Source: Prolixibacteraceae bacterium UBA6029 (GTDB taxonomy: Bacteria > Bacteroidota > Bacteroidia > Bacteroidales > Prolixibacteraceae). From it: a stretch of DNA of 22,966 bases. How positions within the stretch are numbered: the stretch's first letter is position 1; every line of letters begins with the position of its first letter. A program made the translations under genes and the position numbers. The stretch is from contig DIZL01000041.1 in the NCBI GenBank assembly GCA_002429385.1, positions 1 to 22,966 on the forward strand, written 5' to 3'. Shown in pieces: positions 1 to 8,450 of this stretch. Under the pieces are notes generated by a model. The model searched no databases and was not told the origin of the DNA. It worked only from the letters and a program-made list of their open reading frames with translations.

Positions 1-21
1 TTTTAAATGCGGATTTAAGGT

Positions 22-165
22 ACCACTAAACCAACAGGCGAAGGAACAGGATTGGGCTTGAGTCTGAGTTATGATATTGTGAAAGCACATGGCGGAGAGT
101 TGAAAGTGGTGACAAAGGAGGGTGAAGGGGCAGAGTTTATTATTAGCCTACCGGCAAATACATAA
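22..165 (+). pseudogene. 3' stub of a histidine kinase (G2 box to stop)
   Basis: The last ~47 codons of a histidine kinase ATPase domain. It starts TTKPTGEGTGLGLSLSYDIV (F/G2 boxes), continues through the KAHGGEL motif and ends in a normal TAA. The same frame upstream has stops at 4-6 and 16-18, and homology to the downstream kinases begins abruptly at about base 21-22, so no intact kinase can be read into this tail. It closely matches the ends of the kinases at 251-2272 and 2275-4212. The breakpoint is only ~20 bp from the window edge, so an assembly-edge artefact cannot be excluded; otherwise it is the remnant of a 5'-deleted kinase paralogue. Confidence 0.75.
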
Positions 166-250
166 GCAATTAAGAACCAAATGAAATCAGAAGGAAGAGT
201 AATTACCATTAAAACGGTTTTTTTTCTTCAAAATAAAAGAATAAACTAAA

Positions 251-2272
251 ATGAAAAATAGTACCTGCATACTCATTCTTGTGATACTCTGGAGCATATC
301 CTATGGGCAAATATCTGATATTGGCTTACTCACCCAGAAAGATCGCGATCTTTTTAAACAAATTGAGAATGAAACCGATCCAACAATCATGCATGAATTG
401 GTCATTGAGTTGGTACTTCTCTCCGATGATAAGGCTCCCATTCCCCTATTGGAAGAAGCGAAATACTTATTCGATCTTTCACAAAAAAAGAAAGATGCTT
501 ATTCTGAATGTGTTTCTCTCAGTATGTATGGCCAGGGATACAGGATTGCAGGAAATTTCACAAAGGCATTGCTTTATCACCAGAAAGCGATTGAATTAAG
601 TAAACAACTGAACGACAAATCTCTGATGGGCTTTGTACTCAACCAGTCAGCTCACATCTATAAAGATCGTGAAGAAAATGAAAAGGCAATTGCCATTTAT
701 AAACACGCAAGCTATTATGCGGATATGGGTACTAACTCCTATTTCAAATTTTATCCGCTGATGAATCTTGGCTTTGTTTACCTCAATGCCAACAAACCTG
801 ATTCTGCTTTATACTTTGCATCCAAAACTGTAAGAATGTTGGATGACATTCTAATTAATACGGATCCTGAGAATCGAAAGATTATGGAAAGAAGTCTGGG
901 GGTATTTTGCTTTTCTAATCTTGCGAGTGCCTATAGTAGAATGAATGACAAGCCAAATGCTGATAAATACTACGCAATTGCTGCTTCCATAGTGGCTAAA
1001 TATAGAGGCGTGAAGACCCGGTATTTTCAGTTCTACTATTATAGTTTAGCACAACATTACCAGCGATTTAACCTAATAGACTCGTCGCTGTACGCTTCTA
1101 AAATGGCCATCGAATCAGTTGTCAATACTCCAGTGGAATATCTTTCGTCCAAACCGGCAAAAATGTTGAGCGACTATTATGAAGGAAAGAATGCAGATAG
1201 TACTGTCAAGTATTTGAAGATTTATTTGAAGGGAAATGAAGTAATGAACAGCACACGGGTTACACAACAACTACAAATGATGACTGTGGAGGAAGATCAA
1301 CGAAACAAGGAAATCAAAAGAGCAGAAAAAGCCAATAAGGACAAAATCTTTTTTTATTTGTTAGTTGGGGTTTTGATTTTAGTGCTTCTGATTGCCCTTT
1401 ATATGTATCGGTCTTCAAGGCAGCGAATCAAAATCAATCATGAATTGCAATTACAAAAGAATGAAGTTGAAAAGGCACTAGCTGAATTAAAAGTCACCCA
1501 ATCCCAGCTTATCCAATCAGAAAAAATGGCATCACTTGGTGAACTCACCGCCGGAATTGCTCATGAAATTCAGAATCCTTTGAACTTCGTCAATAATTTT
1601 TCGGAAGTGAATACTGAGTTAATACAGGAAATGAAAGAGGAAATTGAAAAGGGAAATCTGGAAGAAGTTAAAGCATTGGCAACCGATATTGCCGACAACG
1701 AGCAAAAAATAAACCACCACGGCAAACGCGCTGATGCCATTGTAAAAGGAATGTTGCAACACTCACGCACTTCAACCGGACAAAAAGAGCCGACCGATAT
1801 TAATGTCCTGGCCGACGAATATTTGCGCCTGGCTTATCATGGATTGCGAGCAAAGGACAAATCTTTCAATGCTACAATGAAAACCGATTTTGACCCATCG
1901 ATAGGCAACATTAATATTGTTCCGCAGGATATTGGCCGGGTAATCCTCAACCTGATTACCAACGCTTTTTATGTGGTGAATGAGAAGAAAAAAATAAACA
2001 TAAGTGGCTATGAGCCTGTTGTTACGATAAGTACGAAAAAGCTAGGTGATATTGTTGAAATAAAAGTCATTGACAATGGTAACGGGATACCCAAAAGTGC
2101 ATTGGATAAAATACTTCAGCCATTTTTTACCACCAAACCAACAGGTGAAGGAACCGGTTTGGGACTTTCACTGGCATATGATATTGTAAAAGCGCATGGT
2201 GGGGAGTTGAAGGTGGAAACGAAGGAAGGTGAAGGGAGTGAGTTTATTATTCAATTACCAAATAATACATAA
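251..2272 (+). CDS. TPR-domain sensor histidine kinase (paralogue 1)
   Basis: Membrane sensor kinase of 673 residues. A signal peptide (1-20) precedes a periplasmic helical region with TPR-like repeats (about 85-325), one transmembrane helix (about 366-386), a coiled-coil linker (390-425), HisKA and HATPase_c. The H box has the phosphoacceptor H438 followed by E439 (GIAHEIQNPLNF). The N box is LNLITNAF with N567 and N571, G1 is DNGNG at 608-612, the F box is LQPFFTTKP and G2 is GEGTGLGLSL at 632-641, so the catalytic set looks complete. The known role of the family is autophosphorylation on His and phosphotransfer to a receiver Asp. First gene of a co-directional series; the next start lies 2 bp after its stop. 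The ligand of the TPR sensor cannot be told. The transmitter from residue 416 is nearly the same as in the kinases ending at 4212 and 8060. Confidence 0.93.
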   Translation: MKNSTCILILVILWSISYGQISDIGLLTQKDRDLFKQIENETDPTIMHELVIELVLLSDDKAPIPLLEEAKYLFDLSQKKKDAYSECVSLSMYGQGYRIAGNFTKALLYHQKAIELSKQLNDKSLMGFVLNQSAHIYKDREENEKAIAIYKHASYYADMGTNSYFKFYPLMNLGFVYLNANKPDSALYFASKTVRMLDDILINTDPENRKIMERSLGVFCFSNLASAYSRMNDKPNADKYYAIAASIVAKYRGVKTRYFQFYYYSLAQHYQRFNLIDSSLYASKMAIESVVNTPVEYLSSKPAKMLSDYYEGKNADSTVKYLKIYLKGNEVMNSTRVTQQLQMMTVEEDQRNKEIKRAEKANKDKIFFYLLVGVLILVLLIALYMYRSSRQRIKINHELQLQKNEVEKALAELKVTQSQLIQSEKMASLGELTAGIAHEIQNPLNFVNNFSEVNTELIQEMKEEIEKGNLEEVKALATDIADNEQKINHHGKRADAIVKGMLQHSRTSTGQKEPTDINVLADEYLRLAYHGLRAKDKSFNATMKTDFDPSIGNINIVPQDIGRVILNLITNAFYVVNEKKKINISGYEPVVTISTKKLGDIVEIKVIDNGNGIPKSALDKILQPFFTTKPTGEGTGLGLSLAYDIVKAHGGELKVETKEGEGSEFIIQLPNNT

Positions 2273-2274
2273 CC

Positions 2275-4212
2275 ATGAAAAAAAGTATTGCATTAATATT
2301 TCTTTTTATAATGACATGGAGTTTTGGTTTTTCACAAAATTCCTGGGAAACCTGGAGAAATTCGGTCAGGCAACGACTTGCCGAAGCCTCAACCGACACA
2401 AGTCGCGTACTTGCCATGGCCGATATGTGCAACTTACACAAAAACAACAGACCCGATTCAGCGCTATTTTATGGGTACAATGCTTTGACCCTGGCAAGGC
2501 AAATTAAGTTTCCAAAAGGCGAATTGGAAGCAATGTTATACCTGGCATTTACATATTTAACTCTTGGCAATAATGCAAAAGCATTACAAATATCACTTCA
2601 GGCATTAAAAATTGCTGAAAAAAGTAACTTAATCAGATATAAAGCAGACTTTCTATTTGTCCAGGGACCAATTTATACCGGGTCTAAAAATTATGAAAAA
2701 GGATTAGCCTTTTTAAGGGAATCAAAGAAACTGTTTGATTCAGTTCATAACGATTCCAGTGCATCTATGGTTCAGTATAGCATTGGAGAAGCATTTATAC
2801 AAATGAATCAGCCTGATTCAGCATTGCATTATTTTCAATTGGCGAATGAAAATAAAAAGAAAGCTGAATGGGTTGACTATTTTATCAATTATGGTATTGG
2901 AAAAGCTCAACATAAAAAAGGCAATACCGAACTTGCCCTGGCATATTTCCGACAATCACTCGGAATGACAAAAGATAAAGCTAATCTTTTCGACTCCAAC
3001 TTATCTATAGCAAAACTCTTTCAACAAACAGGAAACTCTGATTCATCTGTTTATTATGCTAAAAAATCACTTTTAATAGCTCAGGAAACTAATTTTTATC
3101 CAAAGATTATTGATGCAAATCTTTTTTTATCAAGTATTTATGAAAAAGAAGATACAAAAAAAGCACTACAATACAACAAGACAGCATCGGCTTATAAAGA
3201 CAGTCTGAAAAATCTAATAAATGCAACAGCAAAAGAAACTTTTATTGAGTTCGATGAGAAGGAACGTCAACAGGAAATTGAAGCAGCAAATACAGAATTC
3301 AAAAGTCGCATACGGATGAATGCCTTTTTGGGTATCACCTTTACATTATTGGTGATTGCGGTTTTCTTATTTTGGAATAGCAGGCTAAAACAAAAAGCCA
3401 AACAAAATATTGAGAAGGCGTACGATCAACTGAAGTCCACCCAATCCCAGCTCATCCAATCCGAAAAGATGGCTTCCCTCGGCGAACTCACAGCCGGTAT
3501 TGCGCACGAAATCCAGAACCCCCTTAACTTCGTTAATAACTTTTCGGAAGTAAATAAGGAGCTTATTACCGAAATGAGAGAAGAAATTGCGAAAAAGAAT
3601 TTTGACGAAGTAAACCAAATAGCCAAAGACATTGAAGAAAACGAAGATAAAATAATTCACCACGGCAAACGTGCAGATGCCATCGTAAAAGGAATGTTAC
3701 AACACAGCCGGAGCAGTTCAGGAGTAAAGGAACTTACTGATATTAATACATTGGCTGATGAATATTTGCGTCTGGCTTATCACGGATTACGGGCTAAAGA
3801 CAAATCGTTCAATGCAACGATGAAAACCGATTTTGATGAATCAATTGGAAACATAAATATCATTCCTCAGGATATTGGACGGGTCATTCTAAATTTAATC
3901 ACCAATGCATTTTATGCGGTAAATGAAAAGAAAAAACAAAACCCTGAAGGATACGAACCAACTGTTTCGGTAACTACCAAAAGAACAATTGGTAAGGTTG
4001 AGATGTTAGTAAAGGACAACGGAAATGGAATCCCCCCAAATATTATGGATAAAATATTTCAACCCTTTTTTACGACTAAACCAACCGGTGAAGGAACAGG
4101 ATTGGGCCTTTCACTGGCGTATGATATTGTTAAAGCACATGGTGGGGAGTTGAAGGTTGAGACGAAGGCGGGGGAAGGAAGTGAATTTATTATTCAAATC
4201 CCAACGGATTAA
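2275..4212 (+). CDS. TPR-domain sensor histidine kinase (paralogue 2)
   Basis: Sensor kinase of 645 residues, starting 2 bp after the preceding kinase stop, so translational coupling is likely. A signal peptide (1-20, ending GFSQ) is followed by TPR-like repeats (about 45-310, with paired PDSAL..Y motifs), one transmembrane helix (about 347-367), a short coiled coil and HisKA with H411 (GIAHEIQNP). The HATPase_c domain has N box LNLITNAF (539-546), G1 DNGNGIP (581-587), FQPFFTTKP and GEGTGLGLSL. All catalytic residues expected for kinase activity are present. The sensor half resembles that of the first kinase only in being TPR-rich, while the transmitter (389-645) is almost the same. This pattern fits a conserved transmitter with exchanged sensors. 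The activating signal is unknown. Confidence 0.93.
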   Translation: MKKSIALIFLFIMTWSFGFSQNSWETWRNSVRQRLAEASTDTSRVLAMADMCNLHKNNRPDSALFYGYNALTLARQIKFPKGELEAMLYLAFTYLTLGNNAKALQISLQALKIAEKSNLIRYKADFLFVQGPIYTGSKNYEKGLAFLRESKKLFDSVHNDSSASMVQYSIGEAFIQMNQPDSALHYFQLANENKKKAEWVDYFINYGIGKAQHKKGNTELALAYFRQSLGMTKDKANLFDSNLSIAKLFQQTGNSDSSVYYAKKSLLIAQETNFYPKIIDANLFLSSIYEKEDTKKALQYNKTASAYKDSLKNLINATAKETFIEFDEKERQQEIEAANTEFKSRIRMNAFLGITFTLLVIAVFLFWNSRLKQKAKQNIEKAYDQLKSTQSQLIQSEKMASLGELTAGIAHEIQNPLNFVNNFSEVNKELITEMREEIAKKNFDEVNQIAKDIEENEDKIIHHGKRADAIVKGMLQHSRSSSGVKELTDINTLADEYLRLAYHGLRAKDKSFNATMKTDFDESIGNINIIPQDIGRVILNLITNAFYAVNEKKKQNPEGYEPTVSVTTKRTIGKVEMLVKDNGNGIPPNIMDKIFQPFFTTKPTGEGTGLGLSLAYDIVKAHGGELKVETKAGEGSEFIIQIPTD

Positions 4213-4241
4213 ATCATGTCAATCATTTAATCCTTTAAATC

Positions 4242-4349
4242 ATGGTTCAGACAATTTATGATATTGTAAAAGCACATGGAGGAGAACTGAAAGTGGAGAC
4301 TATGGAAGGGCAAGGTTCTGAATTTAAGATTGTTTTACCTATAACTTAA
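4242..4349 (+). pseudogene. Second 3' stub of a histidine kinase
   Basis: An in-frame stretch between two intact kinases translates as a 35-residue piece: MVQTI followed by YDIVKAHGGELKVETMEGQG and a short end. From YDIV onward this is the extreme C terminus of the kinases on both sides. Homology starts at about base 4257 (TATGATATTGT); the G1 and F boxes and the core glycines of G2 are missing. It has its own ATG and stop, but the product could not bind ATP. Best read as the tail left when a kinase at this spot was deleted or displaced. It has drifted from its neighbours (ETMEGQGSEF against ETKEGEGSEF), so it is not a recent copy. Confidence 0.8.
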
Positions 4350-4361
4350 AGAAAAACACAG

Positions 4362-7300
4362 ATGAAGAGACTAATTTCAGAATTCAATTGTTATTTTTTA
4401 GTTGTTCTGGCTTTTCTATTAATGGTTTCATGTGATCATAAAAAGACTGTGCCTTTCCCCGAAAATCCTTCAGGATTCAAGGTTCCAGTAGCAGTTCCAT
4501 TCGAATTTCCTGAAGCAAAACCGTTTCAATGGATAGAAATTCCAAGCGATAGCATTCCCAAAGGAGTTACATCTTCATTCGACATCAGCAAACTTCCGTC
4601 CAAACCATTTTCGATACACGATTTCAAACCACTGAAATCGCCGATGAGTAGCGCTCCGCTGAATTGGAACAAACTTGAAAAGATAAAAATTAACCTGGAT
4701 ACGATTAAAGCAAAGCCTGTTAAGGTGACAAAATTTCGACTTCCGGAGCCGTTAATCACCCGACTAAATCCGCCCACAAAATGGGAGGGCACAACTTCAG
4801 GAATCTTAAGGCTGGCTCAGGCTGAAGGATTAATAGGAAACCAGATCTATGCCATGGTCGCTGATTCCCTGGGATCAATCTGGATATCAACCGAAAGGGG
4901 CCTAAGCAAATACAATGGAGACGTTTTTGAATCGTATAACTTTCTTATAAAAGATACTCAGGGAATCCTGGAGCTTATTTTAGATCTGGACCTGGATAAA
5001 AATGGGAATATATTGATGGTTGCCAATATCAGTGGCATTTATAAATTAAATATTGCGACCGAAATTGTTGAGCATTATGAGGTTGGGGCAGGCTTTTTTC
5101 GAATTCAGGAAGATCATAACGGATTGATCTGGGCAACCAATTATAACAAAGGAATCTTCTTTATGGAACCAGTCAATGGTTCTATCAAACAATTGATTTT
5201 GCCCATCAAAAAATCTGAAAAAAATTTTTCTCTTGGGTTGCTTGAAGATACAAAAAACAACTTGTGGTTTGGTTATCGTGATAAGCTGGCCATTGTGAAC
5301 GCCGAACGGAATTCCATCAGACTGATTGGAAAGACTGAAGGATTAACCATCAATATACCCTATGACTTTATGGAAGATGTGAAAGGGAATGTTTGGATTT
5401 CAGCATCTTCGAAAGAGTCAAAATCGATCTCACTGGCAGAAGACAAGATATTTACACTTGGTGCAAAGCAGGGATTTTTTGGGACCTGCCGGGATGTGGT
5501 TTTAGATCCTTTACAGCGAATTTGGATTATCGACAATGATACTGTTTCTCTTTATGATCCGGCTTCGGCCCGTTTAAAGAAAATCCCAACAGGTGCAGCA
5601 TTCATAACCGATAGATTCCCTGCCAAGGCTATCTCCGATTTGAAAGGGAATATCTGGATAGGTACCGCCAAAAATGGAATTCTGATTGTCGATTCTCGTG
5701 GAACGCTTTCCGAACATTTTAATACTTCGAACGGGCTTGCAAGTAACGACGTTTGGGGCATCATGGAAGATAAATACAAAAAGATCTGGCTGGCAACTTA
5801 TAGCGGAATCAACATTTATGATCCTGCAACGGAGAAGCTATATTTATTAAAACTTCCTGATAAACTAAGCACTAACAACCATAGAGGTTTAAGTTTACTG
5901 GACGAGGATCATATATTGGTTGGCACCGTTCAGGGATTTTCAATCATCGATCTCAAGAAAAAAACGTTGACAACTTATCGATCAACCAAGGCTATGGCCA
6001 GAGTATTCTTTAGAGGGATTAAAGATAAGGATGGGATTCTCTGGCTTAACTCCATTGATGGGGTTTTTAAATTCAATACTGATAAAAACCTGATGTGGAA
6101 AGTAGATGAGTCTTCCGGATTAATCGCAAATACAGTTTGGGTTTTAGTTCCCGACCCGGAAGGAAGAATCTGGCTTGGTACTGGCAAAGGTGTGAATGTT
6201 ATTGACCCGAAAAAAAATACCATTTTAGCCCTCGGAAAGAAAAATGGTTTGACCAGCGATTATTCATCTATTGTTATTAAAACCAGCAAGGGAGAAATGG
6301 CTATTGGCGGAGATAAAGGTTTTTCTTTGATCGATCAGCAACAAAAAACGATTACCAATGTGGGTTCAAAAGAAGGTTTAATCCCGGAAGGTATGTATGA
6401 CATGACTGAGCTGAATGGAAGAATCCGTATTGGTTCAGAAAGCGGATTAATTGTGGTCGACCGGCCTGAAAATCAGGAATCTGGCAAGGCATGGCGGTTT
6501 ACAAACTATAATAAAAGGGAGGGATTTCCTTACAACGATTATAATCAAGGCACAGTAACGCCAACAAGGGATGGGAAACTTTGGATGGCAGCCACTCCGA
6601 TTCTTTCGGTCTCTCTTCAGGATCCGTTTGTCGACAATGTTGCACCCAGAACCTACATTACCGACTTTAATATCATGGACCAAAATCCTTCTTTTCTGGG
6701 TTTGAAATCTATGAATTCTCATCTTTCAGCAGGTGATACTTTATGGAATAGCGAAAGAACACAGTATTACCTCAAAGACAAATTTCCGAAAGATTCCAGC
6801 TATCTGTCTCAAAACAACATTACCTGGGATAGCCTGAGTTCTGCCTATCATATGCCCATTGGGCTAAAACTGCCCCACAACCAGAATTCATTTAATTTTT
6901 CGTTTACCAATCTGGACATCAAAGGAAGAGATAAAATCGTTTATCGCTATATTCTGGATGGAGCCGAAGAAACCTGGTCGGAGGCAAGTTCAAATTCAGA
7001 ATCTAAAAATTATTATAACATTCAACCGGGTCAGTATACCTTCAAAATTGCCACTCGTGGATTCAACGGTGTTTGGAGTACCCCTGCCGAATTGAGTTTT
7101 ACAATTGCTCCGCCGTGGTGGAAAACCTGGTGGGCTTATCTGATTGATTTACTTGGTTTTAGTTTTGTGGTATGGTTTACTACCCAAGTCCGGTCGCAAT
7201 GGTTGAAAAAAGAAAATCGTGTATTGGAAGAAAAAGTTTCGCATCGTACCGCTCAGTTAAATCAGACTATTGAAGAACTCAAATCCACCCAATCGCAACT

Positions 7301-8060
7301 CATCCAATCCGAAAAGATGGCTTCTTTGGGTGAACTCACTGCCGGAATTGCACACGAAATCCAAAACCCGCTCAATTTCGTCAATAACTTTTCGGAGGTA
7401 AATTCAGAGTTGATTCAGGAAATGAAAGAGGAAATTGAAAAGGGCAATCTTGAAGAAGTAAAAGCCTTGGCCAATGATATTGCTGATAACGAACAAAAGA
7501 TAAACCACCATGGCAAACGTGCCGATGCCATTGTAAAAGGAATGTTACAGCACAGTCGGATCAGTAATGGCATAAGGGAAGCAACTGACATCAATGCCCT
7601 GGCTGATGAATATTTGCGTTTGGCCTATCATGGTCTTCGCGCCAAGGATAAATCATTCAATGCGACCATGAAAACTGATTTTGATGCATCTATTGGCAAT
7701 ATCAATATTATTCCCCAGGATATTGGCCGGGTAATTTTGAATTTAATAACCAATGCATTTTATGCAGTTACAGAGAAAAAGCAACATCTTCCAATTGATT
7801 ACGAACCAACTGTTTCAGTAAGTACGAAAAAGACAGGAAGTAAGGTTCTGATTTCGGTAAAAGATAATGGTAACGGCATACCTCAAAACGCATTGGATAA
7901 GATATTTCAGCCATTCTTTACTACAAAACCCAGCGGGCAGGGAACAGGATTGGGATTGAGTATGAGCTATGAAATCATCACCAAAGCTCATGGCGGAGAA
8001 CTGAAAGTAGATACCAAAGAAGGTGAAGGTGCAGAGTTCACAATTATTTTACCTGTATAA
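4362..8060 (+). CDS. Two-component regulator propeller sensor histidine kinase
   Basis: Sensor kinase of 1232 residues. The N terminus has a hydrophobic segment ending in a lipobox-like MVSC (C24). A proline-rich stretch (about 30-140) precedes roughly 12 recognisable Reg_prop blades (about 150-750), with repeated motifs such as GNIWIGTAKNGI, RIWLGTGKGVNVIDP and KIWLATYSGINIYDP. A Y_Y_Y-type domain (about 837-917), a transmembrane helix (about 923-941), a coiled coil (945-985), HisKA with H998 and HATPase_c (N box 1126-1133, G1 DNGNG 1168-1172, GQGTGLGLSM) follow. This layout matches the periplasmic part of Bacteroidota hybrid two-component systems, but the protein ends after HATPase_c with no receiver or AraC-type HTH. 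Phosphotransfer must therefore go to separate receivers, and two follow immediately. Those systems often sense glycans, but no polysaccharide-utilisation genes are in view, so the ligand is open. Confidence 0.93.
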   Translation: MKRLISEFNCYFLVVLAFLLMVSCDHKKTVPFPENPSGFKVPVAVPFEFPEAKPFQWIEIPSDSIPKGVTSSFDISKLPSKPFSIHDFKPLKSPMSSAPLNWNKLEKIKINLDTIKAKPVKVTKFRLPEPLITRLNPPTKWEGTTSGILRLAQAEGLIGNQIYAMVADSLGSIWISTERGLSKYNGDVFESYNFLIKDTQGILELILDLDLDKNGNILMVANISGIYKLNIATEIVEHYEVGAGFFRIQEDHNGLIWATNYNKGIFFMEPVNGSIKQLILPIKKSEKNFSLGLLEDTKNNLWFGYRDKLAIVNAERNSIRLIGKTEGLTINIPYDFMEDVKGNVWISASSKESKSISLAEDKIFTLGAKQGFFGTCRDVVLDPLQRIWIIDNDTVSLYDPASARLKKIPTGAAFITDRFPAKAISDLKGNIWIGTAKNGILIVDSRGTLSEHFNTSNGLASNDVWGIMEDKYKKIWLATYSGINIYDPATEKLYLLKLPDKLSTNNHRGLSLLDEDHILVGTVQGFSIIDLKKKTLTTYRSTKAMARVFFRGIKDKDGILWLNSIDGVFKFNTDKNLMWKVDESSGLIANTVWVLVPDPEGRIWLGTGKGVNVIDPKKNTILALGKKNGLTSDYSSIVIKTSKGEMAIGGDKGFSLIDQQQKTITNVGSKEGLIPEGMYDMTELNGRIRIGSESGLIVVDRPENQESGKAWRFTNYNKREGFPYNDYNQGTVTPTRDGKLWMAATPILSVSLQDPFVDNVAPRTYITDFNIMDQNPSFLGLKSMNSHLSAGDTLWNSERTQYYLKDKFPKDSSYLSQNNITWDSLSSAYHMPIGLKLPHNQNSFNFSFTNLDIKGRDKIVYRYILDGAEETWSEASSNSESKNYYNIQPGQYTFKIATRGFNGVWSTPAELSFTIAPPWWKTWWAYLIDLLGFSFVVWFTTQVRSQWLKKENRVLEEKVSHRTAQLNQTIEELKSTQSQLIQSEKMASLGELTAGIAHEIQNPLNFVNNFSEVNSELIQEMKEEIEKGNLEEVKALANDIADNEQKINHHGKRADAIVKGMLQHSRISNGIREATDINALADEYLRLAYHGLRAKDKSFNATMKTDFDASIGNINIIPQDIGRVILNLITNAFYAVTEKKQHLPIDYEPTVSVSTKKTGSKVLISVKDNGNGIPQNALDKIFQPFFTTKPSGQGTGLGLSMSYEIITKAHGGELKVDTKEGEGAEFTIILPV

Positions 8061-8077
8061 AAACTAATAATCAAGAT

Positions 8078-8446
8078 ATGAAAATTCTGGTAGTTGACGA
8101 TGAACGGGATATTCAGACACTTTTCGAACAGCGGTTCCGAAAAGAAATCAGGGACAAATCCTTTGAATTTGTATTTGCCTTTTCAGGCGAAGAAGCGCTG
8201 ACCTATCTTCAGCAAAACCAACATGAGATAGTCATCATATTATCAGACATTAACATGCCCGGAATGAGCGGACTTGAACTGCTCCGGCACATTAAGCAGA
8301 AATACCAGAATCCGCTACCGGTAGTAATGATGATAACGGCCTACGGTGACGCAGAGAATTTCAATATAGCCAAACAGTTGGGGGCTGACGATTTTTTAAC
8401 CAAACCGGTTGACTTTACTTTGTTAAAAGAAAAATTTAAACAATAA
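8078..8446 (+). CDS. Single-domain response regulator (receiver only)
   Basis: A 122-residue stand-alone receiver domain. The acidic pair is D7/D8 (VVDDERD), the phosphoacceptor D57 (LSDINMPGMSG), the switch Thr T87 (MITAYGD) and the conserved Lys K109 (LTKPVD), so every residue needed for phosphorylation is present. There is no output domain. It lies 17 bp after the propeller kinase and 4 bp before the receiver-cyclase gene, and its sequence resembles the receiver of that next protein, including a shared SDINMP motif. It could be a phosphate sink, a shuttle or a CheY-like partner-binding regulator; the sequence does not choose between these. Confidence 0.93.
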   Translation: MKILVVDDERDIQTLFEQRFRKEIRDKSFEFVFAFSGEEALTYLQQNQHEIVIILSDINMPGMSGLELLRHIKQKYQNPLPVVMMITAYGDAENFNIAKQLGADDFLTKPVDFTLLKEKFKQ

Positions 8447-8450
8447 GCAC

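Larger units (their letters stand above)
1496..8060 (+). repeat. Three direct copies of a ~775-bp transmitter module
   Basis: The kinase-core coding sequence from the TQSQLIQSEKM motif to the stop occurs three times in direct orientation: 1496-2272, 3439-4212 and 7287-8060. Partial fourth and fifth copies are the 3' stubs at 22-165 and 4257-4349. Protein identity is very high through HisKA and the N box and falls between the N and G1 boxes. At DNA level many codons differ synonymously, so these are old paralogous modules and not a fresh duplication. Confidence 0.85.

Noticed and set aside
213..232. Terminator upstream of the first kinase (ACC...GGT followed by a run of T)
   Set aside because: Only a 3-4 bp stem with a mismatch before the T-run; too weak to call, although the T-run itself is notable.
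1496..8060. Kinase modules as a recent tandem duplication
   Set aside because: About half of the codons differ synonymously in a stretch where the protein is the same, so the copies are old.
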